A DNA stretch of 64,000 nt, taken from Winogradskyella pacifica (GTDB lineage Bacteria; Bacteroidota; Bacteroidia; Flavobacteriales; Flavobacteriaceae). The stretch lies in assembly GCF_013403915.1 (NCBI RefSeq), contig NZ_JABFDI010000016.1, positions 40,984 through 104,983 of the forward strand, written 5' to 3'. The translations under genes were made by a program, and so were the position numbers. Positions 1 to 9,122 of this stretch are shown here, one piece after another. Each line of letters starts with the position of its first letter. Position 1 is the stretch's first letter. The notes beneath the pieces are model-generated. The model was not told the origin of the DNA and ran no database searches. It was given only the letters and a program-made list of their open reading frames with translations.

Positions 1-833
1 CAAGAGATGCCATGCAAGGCATTAAGGCTTTTATACCTACAGAAAAGAAAGTACAATACATTCAATCGTTACTTCGTGTTGGCTTTGATACTATTGATTT
101 CGGAAGTTTTGTATCTCCAAAAGCAATTCCGCAAATGGTTGATACGGCTGAAGTTTTAGCACAATTAGATCTGAGTAAAACGGAAAGTAAATTGCTCGCT
201 ATTATAGCAAATACAAGGGGAGCAAACGATGCTTCGGTGCATTCTGAAATTGATTATTTAGGATTTCCATTTTCTATATCAGAGAACTTTCAGATGCGTA
301 ATACTCATAAAACCATAGCACAATCTGTTGTGACCTTGTCTGAGATTTTAGAAGTCGCAGACAAAAGCAATAAACAAGTTGTGGTTTATATTTCAATGGG
401 TTTTGGAAACCCTTATGGTGATCCGTGGAATGTAGATATCGTAGGGGAGTGGACGGAACGCTTATCTAAAATGGGAGTTAGTATATTGTCATTAAGCGAT
501 ACCATTGGAAGTTCAGATCCAGAGAATATTAACTATTTATTTTCAAATTTAATTCCCGAATATTCAAACATAGAATTTGGTGCACATTTGCATACCACAC
601 CAATGTCTTGGTTCGAAAAAATTGACGCCGCCTACAAAGCAGGTTGCCGACGTTTTGATGGAGCTATACAAGGTTTTGGTGGTTGCCCAATGGCAAAAGA
701 TGATCTTACTGGTAATATGCCAACTGAAAAAATGTTGTCTTACTTTACGCAGAAAAAAGCGCATAATCTTAATGCTATGTGTTTTGAAAGCTCTTATAAT
801 GAAGCGACTAAGATTTTTACTAAGTATCATTAG
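1..833 (+). CDS. Hydroxymethylglutaryl-CoA lyase, 5' truncated by the window edge
   Basis: A TIM-barrel aldolase-type lyase of the HMG-CoA lyase family, which cleaves HMG-CoA to acetyl-CoA and acetoacetate in leucine breakdown. The first Met in the window (base 12) is internal: the bases before it read Arg-Asp-Ala in frame, matching the conserved start Pro-Arg-Asp-Ala-Met-Gln-Gly of the family, so the true start lies upstream. Counting from that Met, the metal/substrate motif His-Leu-His is at residues 192-194 and the catalytic-loop signature GGCPMAKDDLTGN at about 223-235, including the active-site Cys of the family. SLSDTIG is near residue 160. The stop at 831-833 is followed by a 204-bp promoter region for the next gene. 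The family call is firm; the exact substrate is by homology only. Confidence 0.88.
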   Translation, partial: RDAMQGIKAFIPTEKKVQYIQSLLRVGFDTIDFGSFVSPKAIPQMVDTAEVLAQLDLSKTESKLLAIIANTRGANDASVHSEIDYLGFPFSISENFQMRNTHKTIAQSVVTLSEILEVADKSNKQVVVYISMGFGNPYGDPWNVDIVGEWTERLSKMGVSILSLSDTIGSSDPENINYLFSNLIPEYSNIEFGAHLHTTPMSWFEKIDAAYKAGCRRFDGAIQGFGGCPMAKDDLTGNMPTEKMLSYFTQKKAHNLNAMCFESSYNEATKIFTKYH

Positions 834-926
834 TAGTAGATTCAATTTTGTAATTTTTTTGTTTTCTAATTCAATACTTAAAATGAGTAAAGACTTAAAA
901 TTCTATGGTTTAAGTCATCATTCACT

Positions 927-989
927 ACAAAGTTTATTTAAAATTAATCTAAATAAACTTTGTGTAATTACTATTCTGTTTTAAATTTG
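927..989 (+). promoter_or_regulatory. Promoter with a 13-bp inverted-repeat operator (putative iron-responsive)
   Basis: A perfect inverted repeat has arms ACAAAGTTTATTT (927-939) and AAATAAACTTTGT (951-963) around an 11-base spacer. Its right arm overlaps a -33 element TTTG (959-962), which lies 19 bp before a perfect Bacteroidota -7 element TAAATTTG (982-989). A repressor bound here would block the promoter. The core TTATTT-N11-AAATAA recurs at the TonB-receptor promoter (6624-6648). The link to Fur or another iron regulator is inferred from the heme/iron genes downstream. Confidence 0.65.
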
Positions 990-1020
990 CAGCTTAAAAT
1001 GAAAAATAATTCATATCAAG

Positions 1021-1034
1021 TCTAAATAAGAATA
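1021..1034 (+). promoter_or_regulatory. Repeated 14-mer half operator next to the porin start codon
   Basis: TCTAAATAAGAATA occurs here just before the ATG at 1038 and again, identically, at 6639-6652 inside the TonB-receptor operator. The left arm of the dyad is poorly conserved here, so this may be a half-site in the 5' leader. Its function is inferred. Confidence 0.4.
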
Positions 1035-1037
1035 ATA

Positions 1038-2195
1038 ATGAAGAAAATTACCCTTAGTCTTATCCTTTTAATTGCATCATTTACATATGCGCAAACTGTT
1101 CCAGATTCGTTGTCTACTAATCCACAAACGCAACAAAATGCCGCACAGCGTATTTTATCAGGAAATATAAATACAGGTGTTACAGTTGGTGGTTATGGAG
1201 AGATAACATACAATCAACCAGAAGCTGATAATGGTGAATTAGATGTACAACGTTTAGTATTACTTTTTGGTTATAAGTTTAACGACCGTGTGCAGTTTGT
1301 TACAGAAGTTGAATTAGAGCATGTAGAAGAAATTTTTGTAGAGCAAGCCTTTGTGCAATATAGTTTAACTGATAATGTAAACCTTAGAGGTGGTTTAATG
1401 TTAGTGCCTATGGGAATAACTAATGAGTATCACGAGCCAACAACTTTTAACGGAGTTGAAAGACCAAGTATAGACAAAAGTATAGTGCCAACCACTTGGA
1501 GAGAAATTGGTTTTGGTGTTTCAGGTCGTTTAGATAATGTATCATTGCGTTATCAAGCTTATGTTTTTAACGGTTTTAAATCTGTAAATGGTTCTAAAGT
1601 TTTAGGAGGATCAAATGGATTAAGAAATGGAAGACAAAAAGGAATTCAATCTACAGTAGACTCACCAAACTTTGCTGCTAAACTAGATTATTATGGCTTA
1701 CCAGGTTTGCGCTTAGGATTGTCTGGATATTTTGGGAGAACACAAGCCGAAGATGAAATTGAAGATATTGATGGTACTAGTGTTGGTATTTCTATGATTG
1801 GCTTAGATGCACGTTATGCTTACAAACGTTTTACAGCAAGAGGTCAATTTATACATGCCAGTATTTCAGATACCGAAGATTATAATACACTTAATAGTGC
1901 AGATTTAGGTAGTGCATTACAAGGTTGGTATGTTGAAGGTGCTTATAATTTATTACCGCAAAACAAGGAACAACAATTATTTGCATTTGCACGCTATTCG
2001 GATTACGATACACATGCTTCTGTTGAAGGTGCGTTAGTAAAAAATGATGCTTACGACAGAGATGAATGGACATTTGGTTTAAGTTATAAAATTGCACCAG
2101 GAGCTGTTGTAAAAGCAGATTATCAATTTTTTAATTATGCAACAGATGAAGATAGTCCTAACCAATTAAATATTGGCTTAGGAGTTTGGTTCTAA
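1038..2195 (+). CDS. Outer-membrane beta-barrel porin (phosphate-selective porin O/P-like)
   Basis: 385 residues with a clear signal peptide ending at Ala-Gln (about residue 19). The rest alternates short polar turns and aromatic-rich beta strands and ends in Gly-Val-Trp-Phe, the C-terminal aromatic signature of outer-membrane barrels. The pattern GGYGE near residue 50, DVQRLVLLFGYKFNDRVQF and the following strands resemble the OprO/OprP-like porin family common in Bacteroidota. It is first in a run with an FMN-binding protein and a membrane protein (26 bp to the next start), downstream of an operator-bearing promoter. The substrate is unknown; the context suggests iron or a small anion. The porin fold is likely, the family moderately sure. 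Confidence 0.75.
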   Translation: MKKITLSLILLIASFTYAQTVPDSLSTNPQTQQNAAQRILSGNINTGVTVGGYGEITYNQPEADNGELDVQRLVLLFGYKFNDRVQFVTEVELEHVEEIFVEQAFVQYSLTDNVNLRGGLMLVPMGITNEYHEPTTFNGVERPSIDKSIVPTTWREIGFGVSGRLDNVSLRYQAYVFNGFKSVNGSKVLGGSNGLRNGRQKGIQSTVDSPNFAAKLDYYGLPGLRLGLSGYFGRTQAEDEIEDIDGTSVGISMIGLDARYAYKRFTARGQFIHASISDTEDYNTLNSADLGSALQGWYVEGAYNLLPQNKEQQLFAFARYSDYDTHASVEGALVKNDAYDRDEWTFGLSYKIAPGAVVKADYQFFNYATDEDSPNQLNIGLGVWF

Positions 2196-2221
2196 TTAAA
2201 ACAATTTAATACTATTGCAAT

Positions 2222-2743
2222 ATGAAATTAAGTAGCATTATCATTTTAGTACTATCTATTCTTGCTTTTGGATTGCCTAAAAACATTCAAAAGAAGGTAG
2301 ATTCTGAAATAAAGAAAACGTACTCTGTAGAATCATTTTCTTTCGATGCTAAAATAATAGCTTCTAATGTTGCAAAAGAATTACCTTCAAAATTTGGTGC
2401 TGATAATTTTTTCGAAATTAAAAAAGACACTAAACCTTTAGGATATGCATACGTGTCTAAAGCACCAAGTAAAACAGATCAGTTTGATTATTTGGTCCTA
2501 TTAGATCCTAATTTAGTTATTGTTAAAACGAAAGTTTTAATTTATCGTGAAGATTACGGAGGAGAAATAGGAAGTAAACGTTGGTTAAAACAGTTTATTG
2601 GTAAAACAAAGGATGATGAGTTTAGATATGGTGATAATATCGATGCTATTTCTGGAGCAACCATTTCAGTAAGATCCATGACAAATGCTATGGATGACTT
2701 AATGAAGTCCTTAAAAATATTAAGTGATAAAGATCTCATATAA
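2222..2743 (+). CDS. FMN-binding-domain protein with flavinylation motif
   Basis: 173 residues: an N-terminal hydrophobic signal/anchor (residues 3-18), then an FMN_bind domain of the RnfG/NqrC type. The motif Asp-Ala-Ile-Ser-Gly-Ala-Thr at 141-147 is the covalent flavinylation signature; Thr147 would carry FMN through a phosphoester bond made by an ApbE transferase. No ApbE gene is in the window. The protein should act outside the cytoplasmic membrane as an electron carrier. Its stop overlaps the start of the next gene by one base, so the two are translationally coupled. Its place in a heme/iron locus suggests extracytosolic electron delivery, possibly to ferric iron or heme (inference). Confidence 0.82.
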   Translation: MKLSSIIILVLSILAFGLPKNIQKKVDSEIKKTYSVESFSFDAKIIASNVAKELPSKFGADNFFEIKKDTKPLGYAYVSKAPSKTDQFDYLVLLDPNLVIVKTKVLIYREDYGGEIGSKRWLKQFIGKTKDDEFRYGDNIDAISGATISVRSMTNAMDDLMKSLKILSDKDLI

Positions 2744-3249
2744 TGATAGTAAATGGCCTCATTGAAACATTTCCAAAGGAATTAAAGCTGCTTATTGCAG
2801 CTTTTGTTATTGTATTAAGTGTTGGTTTTTACACCGGGCTTTTATTTGTAGGTGAAACATCTTCAGCAAATCCTAATGGAATAGAAGAACAATACTTAGG
2901 TAACGAAGATGATGAAGAAGCTGATGTAATGAGGTTTAAAAAAAGTGAACAAGAAATGCTCACTTTAGTCCACGGACATATTCTATCTATGTCAATTATT
3001 TTCTTTCTAACGGGCTTAATTTTAGTAACATCAAGACTTAATTCTAAGTTAAAAATCTTCTTATTAGTAGAACCTTTTGTTTCTGTAATTTTAACTTTTG
3101 GAGGACTTTTCCTTTTGTGGAAAGGCATGTTTTGGGTAAAGTATGTAGTTATGTTTTCTGGTTTATTAATGACATTGTCTTATACAGTTGCTGTTTTTAT
3201 AATTCTGAAACAATTAGTAAGATCACCATCACGTTATAAACAATTATAG
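2743..3249 (+). CDS. Four-TM membrane protein of unknown function
   Basis: 168 residues with hydrophobic segments at about 16-36, 79-97, 104-124 and 131-154. An acidic loop with a run of Glu/Asp lies between TM1 and TM2 (residues 48-62), and a His-Gly-His motif sits at the start of TM2 (about residues 77-79). Paired histidines next to a membrane segment could bind heme or metal, but nothing proves it. I do not recognise a named family. It overlaps the FMN-binding gene by one base and is followed by a strong terminator, so it is probably the membrane partner of the flavoprotein in electron transfer. Confidence 0.65.
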   Translation: MIVNGLIETFPKELKLLIAAFVIVLSVGFYTGLLFVGETSSANPNGIEEQYLGNEDDEEADVMRFKKSEQEMLTLVHGHILSMSIIFFLTGLILVTSRLNSKLKIFLLVEPFVSVILTFGGLFLLWKGMFWVKYVVMFSGLLMTLSYTVAVFIILKQLVRSPSRYKQL

Positions 3250-3292
3250 AATTAATTATTAGGGTAATCATTTAGATTTTTACATGATAATA

Positions 3293-3329
3293 TAAAAAAG
3301 CCTTCATTGAAAAATGAAGGCTTTTTTTA
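3293..3329. terminator. Bidirectional rho-independent terminator
   Basis: The stem AAAAAAGCCTTCATT with loop GAAA and its complement lies between convergent genes and has T-runs on both strands. Confidence 0.9.
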
Positions 3330-3345
3330 TATCTATTTTAAAAGT

Positions 3346-4443
3346 TTATTGTAATAAACTATATACAAATTCAGGGTGACCACGTTCTCCTTCTGCATTT
3401 GTTAAGGCTAAGAATTTCAATTTGTAAAGATTACCATCTGTATCATTAATTATATAAAAGACGTTTTCTTTAAGAGAAGGTAACGAACCTGGTCCTCCAC
3501 CGTTTCTCCAGCTGCTTCCTACACTTCTTTGATCATTAGAAAAATTAGACGCAGTAACATCATTTATCGTGAAATTGTCATAAGATAGTTCCGTGTTTTC
3601 TTCAGTATCTATCCTATAAATATCTACGTTAGCTAGGTTATTTGAAGCTACAAAATCTCCATAGAAATAAGCACCATAACTATCTGGTCCGGCGAAAACT
3701 TCATCCGTAAAGGTTGTAAAGTTTAAATCCCAACTTGAAGATGTTGGTTCAACGTTAACAATACTTTCTGTAGTAAAGCTAAAGAATGTAAAGTTATAGT
3801 TGCTGTCTTTAGAGATTGTGATTTCCTCATGTGTAGTGGCGTCCAAGTCGGCATATTGAATGGTGTAGTCATTCCCATTTCTTAATACTCGGATTTTTTT
3901 CCAACCTCTTTCTTCATCTTTTAAATCAACAGAGCCAGTTGCAGGTGTTTCTGTACCTACTTCACTACCTAGATTAATCAAATATACTTTGTTTTCAGAG
4001 TCTGTAGCAGATATTTCACTGATGGCAGTACCATATATGTTTCCGTCAAAAGCATCAACAAAAGCTAAATTTGCAGTATCAAAAATACCAACTTTAGCTA
4101 GAGGTTGTAAATCTATTACTTCTTGAGTTGTTGAATTTACGGCATCAATATCATTAAATGATAATTCTGCTGCAGCCATTTCTATAGAGCCATTAATAGC
4201 AACCCTGAAATCTGAACCAGAGTAAAATCCTAAGTCCCAAGAATCACGTTGCGCTGATGTCGTTGTGTTTGTACTTAAATCAATATAAACTTGGTTTTGT
4301 TGATTAGGGCCTCCAACTTCTGGAGCTATAGAAGCACCTTCAATCACAATAGTAAGCGGGCCAGAAACGTCGTCGTCGCTACTACAGCTAGAAAATGCAA
4401 TAATACATAAGCATAAAGCCATTTTTAAAAATTTATTTGTCAT
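3346..4443 (-). CDS. HmuY-like heme-binding surface lipoprotein
   Basis: 365 residues. A lipoprotein signal ends at Cys20 and is followed by Ser-Ser-Asp-Asp-Asp, the acidic tag that sends Bacteroidota lipoproteins to the cell surface. Two similar blocks begin with SWDLGF (68-73) and SWDLNF (237-242), and the end has the HmuY-family pattern of a DTDGNLYKLKFLAL strand and RGHPEF before a terminal Leu-Leu. HmuY of Porphyromonas strips heme from host proteins and passes it to the receptor HmuR. Here the gene lies 12 bp downstream of a TonB-dependent receptor in the same direction, the usual pairing. Only two histidines occur (205 and 356), so heme ligation may differ from the classical protein. 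The family call is good; heme binding is inferred. Confidence 0.78.
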   Translation of the reverse strand: MTNKFLKMALCLCIIAFSSCSSDDDVSGPLTIVIEGASIAPEVGGPNQQNQVYIDLSTNTTTSAQRDSWDLGFYSGSDFRVAINGSIEMAAAELSFNDIDAVNSTTQEVIDLQPLAKVGIFDTANLAFVDAFDGNIYGTAISEISATDSENKVYLINLGSEVGTETPATGSVDLKDEERGWKKIRVLRNGNDYTIQYADLDATTHEEITISKDSNYNFTFFSFTTESIVNVEPTSSSWDLNFTTFTDEVFAGPDSYGAYFYGDFVASNNLANVDIYRIDTEENTELSYDNFTINDVTASNFSNDQRSVGSSWRNGGGPGSLPSLKENVFYIINDTDGNLYKLKFLALTNAEGERGHPEFVYSLLQ

Positions 4444-4455
4444 AATATTTAGTGT

Positions 4456-6594
4456 TTAAAAATTTAGGTTATATAATAGTTTTAAATAAAAAGATCTTCC
4501 ATAGCCTAACAATAAAGCATTACTGTTAGTAGTGTGTGTGCCACCAGTAGCAGTATTGCTGACGTTTACATTGGTGACATCTAATAGGTTTCGTGCACCA
4601 AGCGTGACTTTAATTTTATTGTCTAAAAATGATTTTTTAATAGAGGCGTCTAACCAACTGTAAGCATCCGTTGTCGCTTTTGAGAATGTAGAATTACCAT
4701 CCGTATCAGATCCAGATGCTAAGTATTGTTCTTGCTCTCCGTTGTATTTTAATAATAATGTGAATGAAGTATCCCAAGGTTCTACAAAATAGGATGCACT
4801 TGTATTGACTTGAAAATTGTACAGAAAATCATCAGTGCCATTAACTTCATTACTATTAATTCTAGAAATGCCTTGAAACGTTGCTCCTAAGTTGAATGAT
4901 AACTTATCTAATTTCAATGAATTTTCTAATGAAAGACTCCACAGTTTAAATTTATCAATGTTTATAAATTGATATCGCAATGGACTGGTATTAACGACAG
5001 CCAAATCAATTCTATCTGAAACATCTACATAACTTAACTTTAAGTTGTTGACTAAAGACAGGTCATTAAACCAACTTCTCTTTTTTAGATTCACAAAGGC
5101 TGAAAATCCATTCTCTGGATTTAGGTTTTCATTACCCTGAACATCATGATTAGAATCTACAAAATAGTAGTATAACTCTTCAAAATTAGGTGTTCTATAA
5201 GAGGTACCAACGTTGGCTCTAAGTTCAAAACCATTATCCATTAAATAACGCGCACTTAAAGAGCCCATTAATTTCGATTTAAAAAGTGAATTATATTCAT
5301 AGCGTACACCAGGACGTAAAGAGAATGCATTGGATAAGTTTAATTCCGAAGACCCAAAAATGGCTGAATTAGTCTGCTTATTGGTTTTATCTTGTTGGGT
5401 AACATCACCTGAAGCTTGTGTGTCAAAGCCTTCAATATAGCGCGCTTCATAACCGAGTTGGAAATTATAAAAATCACTTTTCACTAAGTTATCTATAGTT
5501 CCTTTAGAAAAGAAGACTTTACTAGATTGGTAGGTTTCATCCGTTTCATTACTGCGTTCTTTACTTAAAATGAAATAGTTAAATTCGTTTAAGTCGCGTT
5601 CTTGTTGTTGGTAGGAGAGTGCTACGTTATAGTTAGCTCCAGAATTTAAGTTACCATCAATATTAAGATTGTTGACAAATCGGTTGGTGGTAAATATGCG
5701 ATCTGTAGCAGATGGATTACTCGTTTGATTTTGAGTATCTATATTCGCTCGTACAGCGGCATCATAGTAATTAATTTGCTCGTTAAAGTATTCAAACTTG
5801 TATAGTACTCTAAAATTATTGCCTTTATAATTAATTAAAGCATTGGTGTTTAATTGCTGTTTTGGTAACCATTCATAACCTCTAAGACCATCATTTTGGT
5901 AATAATCTTGTCCTTGGCGTTCATCGAAAAATCCGGCGAAACCATTTCGGTTAGCTCCAATTTTAGCCATCCATTTCTCATTAATATTATGAGCCACGCT
6001 AAAGGATTGGATATGTCTACCTTCATCAAACAAAGCATACTCATCACTTACGGTTTCTTCTTGTAAATAGGCTCGAATGTTCCATGTGTTAGCAATAGAC
6101 TTTTTAGTAATAATATTAATCACTCCAGAAACAGCATTCGCACCAAATTCTACTCCCATGGCACCTTCAACGATTTCAATACGTTCAATAGCATCGAGAT
6201 TAATTTGTGTTAAATCAATGTCATTCCCTAAACCATTATCACTAACCATGGGGATGTTATCCACCAAAATATTGAAATATTGCGAGTCTAATCCAAAGAA
6301 CGAAATCGTAGAGCGTCCTGTTTGGGCATTAGGAATAATAGTAAGGTTAAGGTTGAAATTTAATAAATCGGCCAAATTGTTTGCCGCAACTTGCTCAATC
6401 TGAGTTCTATTAATAACAATGACATTATGTACGGACTTTTTAATAGAGGTTGGATTATACTGGCCAGTAACAACGACTTCTTCTAAAGGTTTCACTTTAA
6501 TACTGTCCGTTGGTGTTTCACTTTTTTGAGCAAAAGACCACGAAAAGAAAATAATTGAAAAATAAATTGGGATTTTATTTTTATTTAGACTCAT
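4456..6594 (-). CDS. TonB-dependent outer-membrane receptor (probable heme/hemophore receptor)
   Basis: 712 residues. A signal peptide ends at Ala-Gln (about residue 22). A TonB box-like stretch EEVVVTG (38-44) precedes the plug domain, which has the family patterns GLDSQYFNILVDNIPM and ERIEIVEGAMGVEFGANAVSG (an R-I-E-I-V-E-G-like motif near residue 140). The 22-strand barrel contains a NENLNPENGFS motif and ends in an aromatic Tyr-Asn-Leu-Asn-Phe strand. Co-transcription with a HmuY-like lipoprotein suggests a HmuR-type heme receptor. Its promoter carries the same inverted-repeat operator as the porin gene, consistent with iron control. The receptor class is certain; the ligand is inferred from the partner. 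Confidence 0.88.
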   Translation of the reverse strand: MSLNKNKIPIYFSIIFFSWSFAQKSETPTDSIKVKPLEEVVVTGQYNPTSIKKSVHNVIVINRTQIEQVAANNLADLLNFNLNLTIIPNAQTGRSTISFFGLDSQYFNILVDNIPMVSDNGLGNDIDLTQINLDAIERIEIVEGAMGVEFGANAVSGVINIITKKSIANTWNIRAYLQEETVSDEYALFDEGRHIQSFSVAHNINEKWMAKIGANRNGFAGFFDERQGQDYYQNDGLRGYEWLPKQQLNTNALINYKGNNFRVLYKFEYFNEQINYYDAAVRANIDTQNQTSNPSATDRIFTTNRFVNNLNIDGNLNSGANYNVALSYQQQERDLNEFNYFILSKERSNETDETYQSSKVFFSKGTIDNLVKSDFYNFQLGYEARYIEGFDTQASGDVTQQDKTNKQTNSAIFGSSELNLSNAFSLRPGVRYEYNSLFKSKLMGSLSARYLMDNGFELRANVGTSYRTPNFEELYYYFVDSNHDVQGNENLNPENGFSAFVNLKKRSWFNDLSLVNNLKLSYVDVSDRIDLAVVNTSPLRYQFINIDKFKLWSLSLENSLKLDKLSFNLGATFQGISRINSNEVNGTDDFLYNFQVNTSASYFVEPWDTSFTLLLKYNGEQEQYLASGSDTDGNSTFSKATTDAYSWLDASIKKSFLDNKIKVTLGARNLLDVTNVNVSNTATGGTHTTNSNALLLGYGRSFYLKLLYNLNF

Positions 6595-6611
6595 TCTTGA
6601 TAAATTTGTCG

Positions 6612-6648
6612 CAAATATATAATCTTATTTTAATTCATTCTAAATAAG
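6612..6648 (-). promoter_or_regulatory. TonB-receptor promoter with the shared operator
   Basis: On the minus strand a perfect -7 element TATATTTG (plus 6612-6619) lies 17 bp before the receptor start. Just upstream is the dyad CTTATTT-N11-AAATAAG (6624-6648), the same arm sequence and 11-base spacing as the repeat at 927-963; 19 of the 25 core positions agree. It sits between the -33 and -7 regions, as a repressor site would. The divergent gene at 6697 may share it. Confidence 0.6.
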
Positions 6649-6696
6649 AATAGTTTTTTTTAAATAATTTTTAAACACATCATTTATCTTTTAAAT

Positions 6697-7599
6697 ATGA
6701 AAAAAGTAGTACCAGTTTTAGCCATTGTATTAGCATTTACTTTAAGTAGTAACGCACAAAAAAAGAAGACTCTAGATCAGGAAGCCATTAAAGATATGTG
6801 TGGTTGTTTTGAAGTAACGTTCAATTTTACAGAGACCTTTAACTATAGTAATGATTCGCTTTACAGACCTTCAGAAACCAAAATTGATAAAGGTTTAGAG
6901 TACGCTTTTGCTATAGAAGATGAAGATGATAAAATTTCAATTCAACATTTATTACAAGTTGGGAGACCTGATAGTCCACATATTGTAAAACACTGGAGAC
7001 AAGATTGGTTATTTCAAAACCAAGACTTTTATATGTATAATGGCGATAATAATTGGACCTTTGAAAAAAAATCTAAGGATGCTGTAAAAGGACAGTGGAC
7101 GCAGAAGGTGTTTCAGGTAGATGATAGTCCACGGTATGAAGGTTCTGGTACTTGGGTTCATGTAGATGGTAAGAATTACTGGGAAAACACAACAACAGCG
7201 CCATTACCGAGACGTGAATACACCAAACGTAGCGATTACAATATTACATTAAGAGGTAACCGTCACGAGATTACTAACTATGGTTGGGTTCATGATCAAG
7301 ATAATGATAAAGTGTTACGAGAAACTGGAAAAGAAGATGTTATTATTGCAAAAGAAAAAGGATTTAATACGTATAAAAAAGTAGATGATAGTAGATGCCA
7401 AGCTTCAATAGACTGGTGGAAAGCGCAACAAGGTAAATGGGCTTTAGTAAGAACCAAATGGGATGCTGTTTACAACAGAAATAAAGATTTAACTCTTGCT
7501 GAAAAAGTGGATAATAAAGTATTGTTTAAATACTTATTAGATGACGAGATTACAGCAGAAAAAGATATCAATAGTATTATAGAATCTTTTGTAAAATAA
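6697..7599 (+). CDS. DUF6607-like secreted protein
   Basis: 300 residues with a signal peptide (cleavage after Asn-Ala-Gln, about residue 21). The early motif MCGCFEVTFNFTETF (34-48) and the Trp-rich middle (HWRQDWLF, NNWTF) match the DUF6607 family, often found next to TonB receptors and iron-uptake genes in Flavobacteriia. The biochemical role is unknown. The paired cysteines of Cys-Gly-Cys and many Trp/His residues could serve heme or metal handling, but this is a guess. It starts the plus-strand run 6697-11817 (ankyrin protein, DUF2271, PepSY-reductase), divergent from the TonB receptor, with a 102-bp shared upstream region containing the operator. Confidence 0.65.
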   Translation: MKKVVPVLAIVLAFTLSSNAQKKKTLDQEAIKDMCGCFEVTFNFTETFNYSNDSLYRPSETKIDKGLEYAFAIEDEDDKISIQHLLQVGRPDSPHIVKHWRQDWLFQNQDFYMYNGDNNWTFEKKSKDAVKGQWTQKVFQVDDSPRYEGSGTWVHVDGKNYWENTTTAPLPRREYTKRSDYNITLRGNRHEITNYGWVHDQDNDKVLRETGKEDVIIAKEKGFNTYKKVDDSRCQASIDWWKAQQGKWALVRTKWDAVYNRNKDLTLAEKVDNKVLFKYLLDDEITAEKDINSIIESFVK

Positions 7600-7627
7600 A
7601 TAAGTTTAAAATAAATCAATCATATAT

Positions 7628-9109
7628 ATGAAAACAATTAAATCGATATTAGTCATCCTTTTTGTGGCCTTGTCTTTATCTACTTTCGCACAGAATGAAA
7701 ATATTTTTTTAGATCGTGAGTTTTGGGGAACCCAACCAACGGTAGAAACTGTGAAACAGAAAATAAAAGAAGGTAACAATCCTGCTGAAGCCAATGGTAA
7801 TAATTTTGATGGAGTCGTTTATGCAACCTTGCAAGATGCACCTTTAGAGACGATTACTTACATGATTTCTCAAAAAGGAAATGACGTTAATAAATTAACG
7901 CACGATGGTAGAACCTATGCCTTTTGGGCAGCTTATAAAGGCAATGCTGAATTAGTGCAATACCTATTAGAAAATGGGGCAAAAACTAATATAACAGACG
8001 ACAAAGGGAACTCTATAATCAATTTTGCTGCTGGTTCTGGTCAACAAAATACTAAGGTATATGATCTTGTTATTAAATATGGAGCAGACGTACAGAAAGA
8101 TTTAAATCCCGATGGAGCAAACGCTTTATTAATAGCAGCGCCCAATGATCCAGATTTTAAATTGGTATCTTATTTTCAGTCTAAAGGATTAGATATTAAT
8201 AGTGTAGATAGTGATGGTAATGGCATTTTTAATTACGTCACCAAAAAAGGTGAGATAGAATCTTTAAATGCTTTATTAAAAAAAGGAATCAAAGGCACTG
8301 ATCAAGCTTTTATATTTGCAGCAAATGGCGCACGAGGTACAACTAATGGTATTGAGGTTTATAAGTACTTAGAAAGTGTAGGTTTAAATCCGAATGTAAC
8401 TAATAAAGAAGGTGAATCGGCACTACATATTTTGGCAGCTAGAAGCAAAGATTTAGATGTAATTAAATTCTTACTAGATAAAGGCTTAAAGGTGAGTACT
8501 AAAGATTCTAAAGGAAATAATGCCTTAATGCATGCAGCTTCAAGCAATAACTTAGAGGTCGTAAATCTTTTAGCTGATAATTTAAAAAACCATGATGATA
8601 TAAATAAGAAAGGCCAATCGGCTTTAACTTTAGCTGTAGGTGGTAATACTTCAGATGTTGTAGCGTTTTTAATCAAAAAAGGTTATAAAACTGCTCTTGT
8701 TGATACAGATGGAAATAATTTAACCTATTATTTAATCGAATCATATTCACCTAAGAATAAAGATGTATTTTCTGAAAAAATGGCATTATTAAAAGCGAAT
8801 AAGGTCGACTTAACTCAAGTGCAAAAAAATGGAAATACTTGGTTTCATTTGGCAGCTGAAAAAAATAGTCTTGATTTATTAAAGTTGGCATTAAAAATGA
8901 ATCAAGATATCAATGCGAAAAACAGTGAAGGAAATACCGCTTTGCATTTAGCTGCATTAAAAGCTAGTGACGATTCTGTTCTTAAGTTTCTTATAGAAAA
9001 TGGTGCTAAGAAAGACATCGTTACAGATTTTGAAGAATCTGCTTATGATTTAGCAAAAGAAAATGAGTTGCTAAAAAAGAGTAATACCTCAATTGAATTT
9101 TTAAAATAA
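7628..9109 (+). CDS. Secreted ankyrin-repeat protein
   Basis: 493 residues: a signal peptide ending at Phe-Ala-Gln (about residue 22), then ankyrin repeats through the whole mature part. Typical helix-turn signatures include DGRTYAFWAAYKGNAELVQYL, KEGESALHILAARSKDLDVI, SKGNNALMHAASSNNLEVV and SEGNTALHLAALKASDDSV. Ankyrin repeats bind protein partners; secreted ones in iron loci of Bacteroidota are known but have no assigned role. The gene is 28 bp from the upstream DUF6607-like gene and 13 bp from the next start, so it is part of the same operon. It probably scaffolds a periplasmic or outer-membrane complex (inference). Confidence 0.8.
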   Translation: MKTIKSILVILFVALSLSTFAQNENIFLDREFWGTQPTVETVKQKIKEGNNPAEANGNNFDGVVYATLQDAPLETITYMISQKGNDVNKLTHDGRTYAFWAAYKGNAELVQYLLENGAKTNITDDKGNSIINFAAGSGQQNTKVYDLVIKYGADVQKDLNPDGANALLIAAPNDPDFKLVSYFQSKGLDINSVDSDGNGIFNYVTKKGEIESLNALLKKGIKGTDQAFIFAANGARGTTNGIEVYKYLESVGLNPNVTNKEGESALHILAARSKDLDVIKFLLDKGLKVSTKDSKGNNALMHAASSNNLEVVNLLADNLKNHDDINKKGQSALTLAVGGNTSDVVAFLIKKGYKTALVDTDGNNLTYYLIESYSPKNKDVFSEKMALLKANKVDLTQVQKNGNTWFHLAAEKNSLDLLKLALKMNQDINAKNSEGNTALHLAALKASDDSVLKFLIENGAKKDIVTDFEESAYDLAKENELLKKSNTSIEFLK

Positions 9110-9122
9110 TATAATTTTGAAT

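Noticed and set aside
577..984. Plus-strand ORF overlapping the HMG-CoA lyase gene
   Set aside because: It is in another frame of a well-conserved gene and its second part crosses the promoter and operator region; the protein has no plausible composition.
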